Under the pieces are notes generated by a model. It saw only the letters and a list, made by a program, of their open reading frames with translations. It did no database searches and was not told the DNA's origin. Shown here in pieces: positions 51,940 through 64,000 of a stretch of 64,000 nucleotides of DNA; position 1 is the stretch's first letter; each line of letters begins with the position of its first letter. The position numbers and the translations under genes are program-made. This DNA is from Neodontobutis hainanensis (lineage: Eukaryota; Chordata; Actinopteri; Gobiiformes; Odontobutidae): contig JALDNG010000403.1 of the NCBI GenBank assembly GCA_024349245.1, positions 62,001-126,000 on the forward strand. Reading direction: 5' to 3'.

Positions 51940-52645
51940 ACCTAAAGGTTACTTAAATTTATTTTTATGGTCAATAAATTTTTACGTTAGGTTTAAAAAA
52001 TTTCAAGTGGAACAAAACATGAATCTAGTGGTAAAATTTTGATTTTTTTTTCAAAAATTAAAAATTTAATAAGAATTGTCAGAAAAATTATTCTGCTAAA
52101 GTTGTTTGTTTATAAAACTGAGAACATCAAAGAATCACTGAGGGATGGATATTCAAAATCCTCGGACACTCGGTATCAGATTGATTTTTATGCATGCAAA
52201 AATTTATTGAGTTCATGCAACAAGGTATTTGATGTATGATAATATTAGTAAAGCTGTATTGATATGAATAATAGCGACATAAAATTATATTATGAACAAG
52301 ACCCAATCTTCTTGAATATATCGTTGACATATTGTCTTTATATTCAAACCACAATTCAGCATTCTAAACAATAAATAGACAAACATGAGAGTAGTTTTCG
52401 AAGGATAGAACGAGGTAATTATGAAAGTCATCAGCTATATTAAATTTTGAATGGATGTTTTTGAGATAGATTTAAATCCCTTTAGATATTCTGTTTTAGT
52501 TGGATTTTTCACGATAAAATTCAGATCAGAAGTTAAATGTGATATGCCTTTACCAATATCTATGGAACCAATCCAAAATAAAATTTTGTTTTTTGATGAT
52601 ATCTATGTTGAACTGGCAAATTACACGAAAAATAATTTTTTTTAA
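51940..52645 (+). pseudogene. Divergent fragments resembling the galectin-like repeat
   Basis: On the plus strand, beside and divergent from the minus-strand gene, several open pieces echo the same repeat. KKFQVEQNMNLVVKF (about 51997-52041) parallels KNFEISLKTNNDIRF. MNNSDIKLYYEQDPIF (about 52264-52311) parallels TNNDIRFDYRLIHITNEF. An ATG-initiated 64-codon frame at 52451-52645 contains NPFRYSVLVGFFTIKFRSEV, parallel to PEYFHKLLHIIVKIDDFVEIKI, followed by PLPISMEPI and NKILFFDDIYVEL. The pieces are in order for one or two domains, but I could not join them by clean GT..AG introns without meeting stops (for example TAA at 52249 and 52371). Either a decayed paralog or a gene whose exon structure I could not resolve. 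Confidence 0.35.
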
Positions 52646-52659
52646 AAAAAAGTATTTTT

Positions 52660-55600
52660 AACATAAACATGTATATAACTACGAAAATTACTGTATGATA
52701 TACTTTACTGAATCAAATAACTAAATTTAGACCACGCCCATTATCCCCGAATCAATTTAATTCATACTTTTATTTATATCAATGTGGTAAAATTTAATTA
52801 TTTTCAAATAAAAGAGAGTCAAAAGATGCCACCGAAAAACCCATAAGCTATGTAATCTTTCAAGGAAGAGGCGTTTTTGGTAAAGTTCCAGGAATCTGTT
52901 ATTTTTACTTGTGATATTGAGAAATAAATATCATTAAAATATCTTTAATAAAACTTAAAAAGCTTAGGTTTGGCATTTATAAGATTTTATAAGAGAAACA
53001 AATGGATGTGAATTTTACTATCGATGATAATTAAAGAAGTTCTGGATTATTATACTTAAGACTTATATCGATTTGTTATAAGTGAATATATAAAATAGCA
53101 CAATTACTTTTCACGACATATTTGAATGTAGATTAATCATTTTGAATCTGTGACAGCATGAATTTTTTGATTTTAAACAATAAAATCCTCATTAATCTAC
53201 GTTTATTAAGATTATACGTAGAGTAAACATAACTTTTTATAAATACCAACGAGCTGAAATTTATCTTCAGTTAAACCTTCCTTTGAAATAATTTATATCT
53301 TTATGAGAATTGAAAAACTTGTGAAAAATCTATTTACAAATTTTAAAATATTTATTGATGGGATAGAATTTGAAAACAATGTCTGAAATAAATAAAATTA
53401 TACCTGATATATTTTAAATAAATAAAAGTGATATCAAAATATTTATACAATCTTGAAAATTTTAAAACCCCAAAATTTTTGAAATCACAAAATATAAATA
53501 TTTGGCTCCTATTAAACTTTGAATGAAAGAAGTTAATATTAGACATCAATAAATGTTATAAAATTCGGTATCTACCAAAAAGTAAAAGGTTGAATACATT
53601 TTCATCATAAAGTAAAATATATTTTTGAAATGATATTTTAATTGAATTTATTTAAAGATTTCGTTTCATATTTATTTCAAAATGATTATGTTAAATTAAC
53701 GAAATATAAATTTATGATATCAATATATTTCAAAATGTGATGAATACATTTGAAATTCTCGTTGTTAAATTATATTTTATCCTTCATGTATGAAGAGGAT
53801 GACAAAAGATCCCTTTAAAGAGATTCATAAACAAGCTATAATTCTACATAAATTAAAGGTAAAAATTTGGCGTCATTTATTTGAAAGTTTGACAAAAATT
53901 CATTTCTCTTCGAGATACAAAAATTATTTTGTTTAACTTTGAAATATATTAATTTTAACACTTCCTACAAAATAAAATCAACAAATAAGTGTTTATTATA
54001 AAATTTTGATGTTTTATTTGTGTTGATAATTTTTTTGTTGAAATTATATCAAATATATTCACGTTTAAATCTCTTTATAAAACATTAATTTTAATAAATA
54101 TAATCTAATTTTGAGTTTGAGTTTTTGTAAATTTTAAACCGGCTCATTTGTCTCCATATTTATTGAGAATCTCGAACGTTCAACTGTGTTATTCTGAAAT
54201 TTGTATTTAAGTATTTTTGTCTATTTCAAAAAATTAAAATCCGCAAACAAAAAGAAATTTTATTTAACTGTTGACCACAGATTGATTTTATAATTTTTGA
54301 AACTAATTAAACAAATTCCAGCACTCGTTTGAATTTTATTGTAACAAATATTTTTTATTTGAGAAAGTAAATATAAATTCAATTTTTTAACATTTTGAAG
54401 ATTAATATTTAAATTTTTAAACATTTTAATCAAGTATTTGTACATATTAATAAATGCTTTCTGAAAATACAAATTCAAAACGTCCTCATTCATTTAGTTT
54501 TCAGTATTTATGGGATATTTTGTTTATCTTAAAGATAAATCAATCAGATTACGCTTAAAATAGAATATTAATTTTAGTTCATGTTTAATACCATTCTTTT
54601 ATATCTTTATTTAGAAGCGGTTCATTTTTATTTTTTGGTTCGTTTAACTCATATAATATAATTGATTTCATATCTTTTCTGAAAAATTTATGATTTTAAA
54701 CTTTTGATATTTTTATTTAGCAATTTTTCAAACCAATATTTGATCCTTTAATCCAGTCTTGCTGCTCTTTTACAATTTCAATTTTCAATAAATCATATTT
54801 TAACGTATTTTTGAAAAACATTTTTAAATATTATATTTGTCATTGTAACATAAAATGAAATCGAATAGTTTTATTCTGATAAATTATTTTCAAGAATGGT
54901 TATATCAATATATTATGGTCATTTTACTGAAATGAAAATTGAAAAATAATCAAAATTCAATTACATTTAAATTAAAAAATTTCTTAAATTTTATAAAAAT
55001 TAAATTTCACCCTTATCAAAAAAATATATTAAATCCTTATTTAGTTATCAAAAGGAACCTCATTGTCATTGTGTTTATATTTACATTATTCAATATATTT
55101 GACAAATCATTTTTTTCGAGCAAAGCTAAGTCAAACATCAGACTACTTTCATGAAAGTTTACATATATTGAACTCAACAGTAAACTACTTTTAAAAATTA
55201 AATATTTCTCAACTCGAGAATTTTGAAATCCCTCATAAAAAATTGTATCAAGACCTTATGATAAGGTAAAAATCTCAGTATTAGTCAAGTTAAATCAACA
55301 AATAAAAGTTTATAAAACATTTATAAGATTATTTTATAAACGTAAATTTTTAATTTCAAAAAAGATAAAGTGACATTTTTGATGTTTAGTTAGAGTAAAG
55401 TTGAAAGTAATTTTATAGATAGCTAAAAATTGATAAGATAATTATTTATGAATCCTTTTTAATGATTAATTATTTTAAATTGAATGAATATTGATGCCTA
55501 GTCGATCAAGAGGCGTTTATGATTCAAATTAGAATATTTATAATATGTAGTCAAAATGATGGTTTTAAATTGTATTTTCATTTGAAGAATCAGGAAATCA

Positions 55601-58600
55601 AAATTGAACTTATGTATAATTAATAAATTAGCTAAATTTAATATTCGAATTTTAGGAACAAATTATCATCCTGCTTTCAACTATTGTTTCTTAAAACATA
55701 TTTAATTTATGAGGTGATATGAATGGGAAAAGTTGAAAAATACATGTTTGTTGAAAAATTTTAAAAATTGAAAAAGTTTAGAGATTTAAAATGTGGTTCT
55801 CTGATATTTTCCGAAGATATCTACGATGAATTTTTTCTTCAATAAGACAGAATAATATTTCATAGGAATCATTTTATTGTAATTTTGTAATTTTAATTTC
55901 AAATAATGTATTTTTTAATATTCAATTTTATCGAAATATGCCCCACATATGGAATTCGATTAAAATATTAACTGCCAAGTATTAAACATTCTATTTATAT
56001 AAATCACAGGAAATGCAGAGAATGCAACGATTTTTATTGGTTAATTTTATGTTTATTTGATTTCATATTACATTTTGAACCATTTATTCATCACTCGTGA
56101 ATAATCTTTTTATAACTTGGTAAATTTGATAAAAAATACAAAATTTAACATCCCTTCAAAAATCGTAAAATTTAAATTCTTTTTTAATTGAGGTATATTT
56201 TCAAAATTGAGGATTGCTTGTAATTTTGAATAAAAAAATAATAGAGGACACACTGAATTTTTTTGAGAATACATTCTATTAATCGTTAAAAACATTTATC
56301 TGGTCGTATTTTCTTTTTCAGTATTTTAATATGAACGTGCTCTTAATTTTAAATAAAAATTATTTTATAATTTTATTTAAGAATGCATCTATTTGAGCTT
56401 TGTTGAGTGATAGTCACAAATCACAATTAAAATTCTTTAAAGTTTTTCAAAAAGGACATAATGATAATTATTACACCTGAACCTTAATTTTCTGATTCCT
56501 ATGAATTAAAAAAACTGATAGGCTTTAGTCTAATTAGACATTTATTTTGTGAACTTAATTCTCAATATTGATTCACCTGTTGAAATTCAAAATTATCTCT
56601 CGTAGTTTCGAGCAATATTTGATAGTATATTCACATTATTTTAAATTTATGATTTTTTATTTAAATATAAGCTAAAATAAATCACTTAAATATCAATGAA
56701 TGTATTTTCAATAATTTTTCTGAAACAAATTTTTCCTTAATAACATATAAATGTTTGTGATTCTTTTCTGAATTAGTTAAAAGAAAAACATTGGTTTAAA
56801 AGATAATATTAAAAGTTTAACATTCTGATACCAAGAAGAAGTTAATATTTATTATTTTTACATTTAAAAACATAATATTAAGGTCTTCAAATTCTGAAAC
56901 GAATGGCAATTATTGAAAAGGTCAACAAATTATGTTTGAGGCATCAGCTCCAAATCTATTTTATCTTTATAAATTAACCACAAAACGATTGCAGCGATCC
57001 TTAAAAATATTTATTTTGTTGTAGATTTATAGTTAAAACGATGGTATTAATGTTTGAAAAGCCTTAATTTTATTTTTTGAGAATTGAACTCGGCTGAAAA
57101 CTCTTATGAAAATCAAACAAACTTTTAACAATAGAAACGAAAGCAAAAACCAATACAAAATCAATGGGTTGAATTCTGGTCAAATAATAGATATATCTCC
57201 TTTAATATGTATTAAATTCTTTGAGCTAGATTGATATCTTATCAAAACGTGTGAACTATTAAATGCGAGGAAGAAATTAAAATAATTAGCACGTAGAAAT
57301 CATAAAAATCGCGAAATAAATTAGCATATTTGACTCTTAAACAGGATAATATTTTGTGAAAAAAACATGATTAATATTTATAAATAATTATTGCGATGTG
57401 TTTCACTGTTAAAACAAGTTTGAAAATTTAAATTGTCGAAATTATCAAACATTAAAAATATAAATCACTCAAAAAGTTTTCATTCAAAATTTTTTCACTT
57501 TCATTCATATCTGAGTAAAGAATCAATATCACAAAATGGATGATATTAAACACATAAATACAAAGACCATAAAAGAGAAATTTTATTAATATTGGATGAA
57601 ATTCATCATTAAATTATCTTTTGTGTATTTTATTAATTATCGGATGATTTAAAATGTTTTCAATCGATTGAAATTTTCATTTTTGTTCAAATGTGAGACT
57701 GAATGTAATAATATTCAACGAAAATCAGTACCTTTTGATACATACTAAATGAAAAATAATTGAAAGCCAATTTTTAAATGTCTTTAACGAGTTTTTTTTG
57801 AATAATTTCTTTTTATTTTTGAAAAATACCCAGATATATTTGAAATAGATATTTTCTGTTCACAAAGATTTTAATTTTAATAAAAATGTTTTCGTATAAA
57901 ATTACGTCGATTAGTTGCTAAAACTAATATGAAATCATAATATTTTAGTTTGTTAAATAATAAGTACAAAAGAAAAAATTCCACGTGAATTGATTCAAGT
58001 TTACAATCAGATGACGATATAAATTTTGGCAGAACAGATTTTATTTCTATAATAAGCAGACATTTGCAGGATGACTTTTGATCTGATCATAACAAGGATA
58101 TTAAATGATATCAACATCATGACACAATACAATATTTTTATCATTTAAGAATACTTCCCTAAATTTTTGTTTGAGCCTTGAATATTTAAATTGACTTTTC
58201 TCTTTTTCCAGATGTCATAACTGTAAAGAGAATTAAGTAATTCTTATGTGACCTCAGAAGCCAAATTATTTGAGCAATATTTTTTAAAATATACTTCACA
58301 CGTTGATGAAATGAAAATACTCTGATTATTTTAGTTATAAAAGGACATTATTTTAACTTCGATAACACCTAAAAAACCATATTAGGGATGGTTAATGTCA
58401 GATTAATATGAGTATGATTTAAAAAGATATTTTATATTTAATACTTACCTTGTTTCGAACATCTTTTCATTGGAATTTCTGTCAATTTCATGAATTATTG
58501 TAAAAGCCTAATAAAACTGGTATAAAAGTTAAAAAATATTTTTCGTTCATCGTAGAGTTTAAAAATGGATACTTTTTAAAAGGGAATTTATTTTCAATCT

Positions 58601-61600
58601 TATAAGGTAACATTTTTCTTATGTTAATTCTGATAAAGAGTGAAATTCCTTGTTTTGATCAGATGATTTTAAAGTTCTTTCGTGATTATTATATTTTGTA
58701 AAGTAAATTGAATATATCAGTGAATTCTTTCAGCTCTTTTACGAAGAACTTGTTGTGAATCCAAGAATTCAAGAGAATCTTCAAAACAGTATGATATCAG
58801 TGAAGAAAAATTATAAGGTTGATTAATCAAGTATTTCATCAGTGTAATTCGCAAATAGTTTTGAAGAAATTCGAAACCCCCTCCATAACGATAAACACGA
58901 ATGTAAATATTCAAGTAATGTAAAAGCTATTCTTCCATGTAAGATCTAACATAGCATTCAAACATTAAGTTTGATTGATATCTTGGATGAATTAAATGAA
59001 TTATTTAAAATCCGATACTAAATGAAAATTAGTTGACGCTCTGATCAGCGTACATATAAAAATAAATATAATTTACTTATTGTTTTGGTTGAAATGAAAA
59101 TTAACATCGAGTTCTTCTAAGAATTATTCGATCATCTGTCAGTCAAATGACATATTTGGATCTAATTTGTCAATCAATAATCGTATATTCGAAAAAGGAA
59201 GATTTATCTTTACTGGAAACATAATATGATTTTCAAATTATTTGATAATTTCTCATTTTTATCATCATACATAATGTTATGTTGACATCAAGGTAGAGAT
59301 AAAACCAAATTATCTGAAAACTAGATCTTCTTGAAATGATAGCTCGATTTCCTTGTAATATTCGCAAGATTGATATTGTGAAGTTTTTATCAATAAACTT
59401 TGTTTAAGTATTCTGTAATCATACAAAAGAAGATACTAAACCTGATATACCTAATATTGTATATTTAAATAGTGTTTTTAATGATATTTTGAACTTTAAA
59501 TATATATTTAAGATAATAAATGTTAAAAGATAACATTCCGTAAATTAATTGCGTCTTTTTATCGAGTTATAAAAACATAAGTTTTAAATAAACTATTTTA
59601 TGGCATAAATTTATCTTAAAAATCTTATATTATAACTGATGGGTATAAAATAAAAAATTGATACATTTTCTAGACGTTTTTTATTTATCCCTTTGTTTAG
59701 TTAGGGAGAAAAAAGCAGTGTATTTTTGCAATTTGAAAATTTTCATTTATTTTATTCACAAAAAATGAAAATATTTTTTCTGATATTTCATCATTAATTT
59801 CTCTTCTGGGATCTTTACATCTATTGAATATCGAACCCATATTTCTTCATTCTAATTCAAAATAATACATAGAAGATTTAATGTCCTCAAAATATATTGT
59901 TCTTGTATCTTTTATTATGTGTAGATTTAATTATGACTCATTAATAAATTTAAACGACTAATTCGAAGTTTTAATAACTTTTCCCTTTTGTTTTGTAAAG
60001 AAGTTGACATCCAGGTCGTAAAAGAATTTCATGTATTGATTTTTATTGTTCCCATCCATGAAAGAGGCCTTGTTTACTATGACATCTTTTATAATTTAAG
60101 TATTTAGCGTGTCTTTTCTATGAATAAATGTTGAAATTTGAAGCAAATCAATTTTTATCATTTTAATTACGTAGAGAAATCAATATTATACATTTGTGAT
60201 GGTTAAAAAGTTTTTTCAACAAATTCCCTTAAATAATAAAAGTTAAAATTTTTTGAAACATAAAAAATACAATATATAATATATCGAAGAGCAGAAATCA
60301 AAACATCATACTGGATGTTTGGAGGAACATATAGATATCATAATGTTTAAAAATGAATAATTATTTTTATCCAAATGAAAAGTCATATTATAAGGTCAAA
60401 TCTCCTTTAATACCTTTAAATCAACCTGCGATAAATTTCTAAATTCACCGAAATACAATTCTCACCAGTATTACGTTTTTTGGTATTTTACAAAAAAAAT
60501 TAAAATGAAATATTTACTTAATTAATGATCTTATACATATTTAATTAAGCCTTTTATTCTAAGGATTTATTTTCCTAAATAAAAAACTATGAAATATACA
60601 CTCAACTATTTATGTGAATTCTTACATAAATTTGTTTTACTTCCTAAATAATTTAAATAATATTAAATTTCGATAAGGGGAGTTAATAAATGTTTTTTAT
60701 CAAACTCTCATCAGCTTTAATAAAACAGAAAAATTCCATATTTGAAATGGTTCCGAAGATTATCTATTTGTCAACATTGTTTTCGAAAATATTGATAACA
60801 ATTAAAGATATTTTACTTATTTTCTTTTATTTGTGATAAAACGCATGAAAGTTTCAAAATTTCAATTATTTCACTCTTTAATTTACTTTAAGTGATAATT
60901 AAGAACATAAATAATCATTAGATCATTTTTAAAAAATTTAATTTTTCATATTTTTTCGTCAGTGTTCGAGCATTTACGCAATGGTTTTCATTTTAAAAAT
61001 CTCAAATATAAATTCAAATATCCTAATATCATTCTTTTTCCACTATTTTTTATAATATAATTATAAACTGGTTGTTTTTAAAAACTTTCATATATTTGAC
61101 TACTTTGACAAATTAAAGTTATTTGAAATGTTTTTTAAGTTTATTATACAGAATTTTTATCATTATTTCTTCTCAAAACCACATTTTAAAAAACATAATT
61201 TGAATCTTTAACCCTAAATAGAAGGTATTTTTAAAAAAATTTTATAAAAGTTGTTTATTTGTGAGAGAAAAGTGTCAATTTAGTTGTTTCAAGTGAAAAG
61301 ATAACAAAAACAATTTATAATTAACTCTAAAATAAAAGAGCGCTTTTTCATATTTTGGTCAATACAAATTTTGAAGCGATTTATAAAAAGAAGATTTTTA
61401 TAATTTTAATCCGTTTAAAATAACATGAGCAAAATTTTTCTTGACATATTAACACATTTGTTTTTGTATTTTTTTAATTTTACACAACTCTAATAGCATA
61501 TTTAATTTAAAAATTTTATATATGATATGAATTTAGGTTTTTTAAGAAAGATTTTTGTGGCGTATTTTTACTAACTTAACATCAATTGATATAAAATGTT

Positions 61601-64000
61601 AACAATATTTCATAAAAATTAATTTTTCATTAAAATTTATCAATTATTCGTATACTATAGGAGAAAACATATTATAAGCAACTTTCATGATAGAAAAAAC
61701 GCGCTTATTCATATGAAATTCTCATTTAGTTAAAATATGTGAATCGATACTTATATTTCATAAATTGAAACATGAATCCATTTTTACGTTTTATCTTCTT
61801 GAATATTTTGAAAATTTTATGTTTCTGTTTAAATATTTTTGCGAGTATATAAAAATTGAAATTGAAAGAATAAAAATTCAAATATTAACTTATTTTGGAA
61901 TTTTCAAACAACATTTTTGAAAAATATCATAGAAAATAAGGATTAGCTCATATTTCGTTTGAATTAATTTACTTATAGCTGATAAAATATCTAAAAATGG
62001 TTTGAGATTCTTAAAATATTTATATATTTGTCTTTTCATGTATTTTTATGATTTTAAAATGTTGAATTAATAACTATAAAAAGTCACAGATTCTGTTATT
62101 TGGTCTAATGTTTGCGACTGTTCCTAAAAATTTTTATTTCATAAATTAATATTTCATTTGAATCATTATATCAAATGAAAACAAAATATTTAAATCTGTA
62201 CTCTGGCTGATATCATTATTTTTGTAATTTACATGTTTGTTTTTTAATTGATCATTATGAGTCAAATTCGCGTGTTTAGTTATTCACCGGGAGTTATATA
62301 TTCAAAAAATAAATAACCCCTGAGGCTTTCTTATTTCGGTACGCACTCTCGTCATCATTTCTCAAGTGTTGGGTAGTGTACTGTGCATATTCCCCTCAAC
62401 TTTCAATTTGGCATTTAATTTAAGTGCAGATTTAATACTGCAGAATTTACTCATTTCTGAATATTTTTATCATCATTATTTAACCATTTTTCTCAGAGAG
62501 AATTTTTGCCTCAAGTAATCTTAAATCGTTTCATGAATACACTAAAAATCATACTTTCCGTTGTTAAATAAAATGTTTTTAATCCTATGATTTTCTAAGA
62601 AATAAAAACAACTGATGATTCGTATTTATCAATAAAAATATCAAAGGACTAAAAAATTCAAAAAACATTTTTGCATTTTTATTAAAATGTAACATCCAAA
62701 ATTAGCATTTATAATTTAGTGTTGAAAAATTTTTTTATAATTTCATGAATTATTGCTTGTCTTAAAAAAATATTTTTGAGTAAAAGATGTATCCATTTTA
62801 AAAATATAGTGCACAAAGTTAAATGATTTTCTTTATCAATATTTTGTTATTCTTATAATATACTCCAGAATTAGCTTTTCGTCTTATTATTTATTTAAGG
62901 CTCCTTATGTAATCTCGTAAAACCTAATCAAATAACATGACATTCTTAATTATCTCAAAATATTTTTATTCTATTTCGATGGATCTTGTATTTTATTTTG
63001 ATCTATAGTTCGACTTAATTTTACAATTTTTGAAAAAATATCTTGAAACACCATGTAAAAGTATTAAAATTCAAAAATTTGATAAAATTATGGATGATTT
63101 CTGAATTTTTTTACGTGGACTAAAATAAATTTATTATCTTCTTTTTAAAAAAATAGAATTTTAAATTATTTATCTGTCATATATTTAGTAAGTGTTTCGG
63201 ATTACTTTATATTTTCTCAACTATAAATCTTTTATTCAGCGAATATATAAAATTATGTCATTTAGAAAATTCAATACGACAGCCATTTAGCTGATTTGTA
63301 ACGTTTTCTTTTAAAATAAGTGGCAATAAATAACATGTATGAGTGAAAATGAGGGAAATTGCAAGAAATTTCAAGGTTTTATGGAGTGAACGTCATAAAT
63401 ATATTCATGTAAACATTTGAGAAAATTTTTATTTTATGGTTTTGGCATAATGATGAAATATAATTTTGATAAATTTTAAGAAAGTAAATTTTGTAAGCTA
63501 TTTCTCAATCATATTTACATCATTAAATAATATGGAATGCAGAAAATAATTTTCAATTTTTTAATTTCTAAATGGTCATGTATTTTTATCTATAAATATA
63601 ATTAAAACACGTTTATAAATTATACATTATGAGGTTAAATAATTGTTCAACGAGAAATTGTCCTTGTATGGTTGAAACATCTAAGTGTTGAAATTAGAAA
63701 AGTTAAAAATATAATTTACTATTTTTAGAGTTAAACACATTTCATAATCGTTCTCGAAAAAATATATATTATTTTTAATTTTCACAAATGTGATTATTTT
63801 ACCCGTTAAAATTAAACACGGATCCTTTGTTTCTTTGTTGCTTTTCAAAATTATATGATCTTAAAATAATAAATTACAACATCTGGATGAAGATAAAAAG
63901 ATCATTTAAGGTAATTTTATTTTATTAAGCACTAAATTATATCCATTTTAAGTCGATCGCAGCTGATTATCTCACGCTTCGTAAAAATGCAAATATGTGT
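52660..64000. other. AT-rich spacer with no supported gene
   Basis: No coding region is supported. The longest frames (54260-54493 minus, 54939-55154 plus, 56110-56295 minus, 58717-58914 minus) are short and random in composition, although the 58.7-58.9 kb stretch is slightly GC-richer and its minus-strand peptide is more balanced. A GC-richer patch at 62283-62455 is listed separately. No RNA gene, long repeat or transposon motif was recognised. Confidence 0.6.
62283..62455. other. Isolated GC-richer patch
   Basis: About 170 bases with markedly more G and C (CACCGGGAG, CCCCTGAGGC, GGTACGCACTC, GTGTTGGGTAGTGTACTGTGC) inside very AT-rich DNA. No frame is open across it and no tRNA or rRNA motif fits. 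It may be a fragment of an LTR or other element or an unrecognised structured RNA; nothing in the window matches it by eye. Confidence 0.25.

Noticed and set aside
1..64000. CRISPR arrays, bacterial operons, insertion sequences
   Set aside because: No regularly spaced repeats, no Shine-Dalgarno spacing and no bacterial gene density; the splice signals point to a eukaryote.

Overview
The window is a very AT-rich (roughly four fifths A+T by eye), gene-poor stretch of eukaryotic nuclear DNA. There is no operon structure, no ribosome-binding sites and no RNA gene that I can recognise. Three protein loci can be supported, and all of them appear to use extremely short GT..AG introns (23-24 nt, plus one of 43 nt), the standard stop codon TGA and AATAAA-type poly(A) signals. 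Introns of 23 nt rule out ordinary animals, plants and most fungi. They fit a few lineages, notably intron-bearing microsporidia, some piroplasms and ciliates. CAA/CAG serve as the glutamine codons and TAA/TAG are absent inside the best genes, which argues against a ciliate code. My best guess is a large-genome, low-density microsporidian-like parasite, but no diagnostic housekeeping gene is present and this is inference only.

Layout. 1-13.6 kb: AT-rich spacer with no supported gene. 13.6-14.95 kb (+): gene A, a predicted secreted protein of 417 aa in two exons. 15-31 kb: spacer with one faint C-rich island. 31.05-32.35 kb (+): gene B, a diverged paralog of gene A with the same 23-nt intron at the same codon junction, and a 204-nt second exon of identical length carrying four cysteines at identical positions. 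B also has a one-base deletion in a T run in exon 1, so it is a fresh pseudogene, a sequencing error or a recoded gene. A short ORF-like segment about 0.5 kb downstream of each copy also looks related, so the duplicated unit probably includes more than the gene.

43.6-50.2 kb: an island of visibly higher GC made of dead Ty3/gypsy-type LTR retrotransposon remains. On the + strand there is gag-like, reverse transcriptase and RNase H sequence (about 44.1-46.26 kb). On the - strand there is reverse transcriptase, RNase H and integrase (about 48.8-46.35 kb). The two face each other tail to tail and both carry many stops and frameshifts.

50.7-51.75 kb (-): a five-exon gene of about 305 aa with introns of 24, 24, 23 and 43 nt, hidden from simple ORF calling. 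It holds two copies of a beta-strand-like repeat whose pattern resembles galectins. Immediately beside it, divergently oriented, 51.9-52.65 kb (+) carries fragments resembling the same repeat, perhaps a paralog or its remnant. 52.7-64 kb: AT-rich spacer.

The genes do not form an evident pathway. The main biology is a duplicated, fast-diverging secreted family and a divergent pair of lectin-like loci set in a large non-coding, transposon-scarred background.
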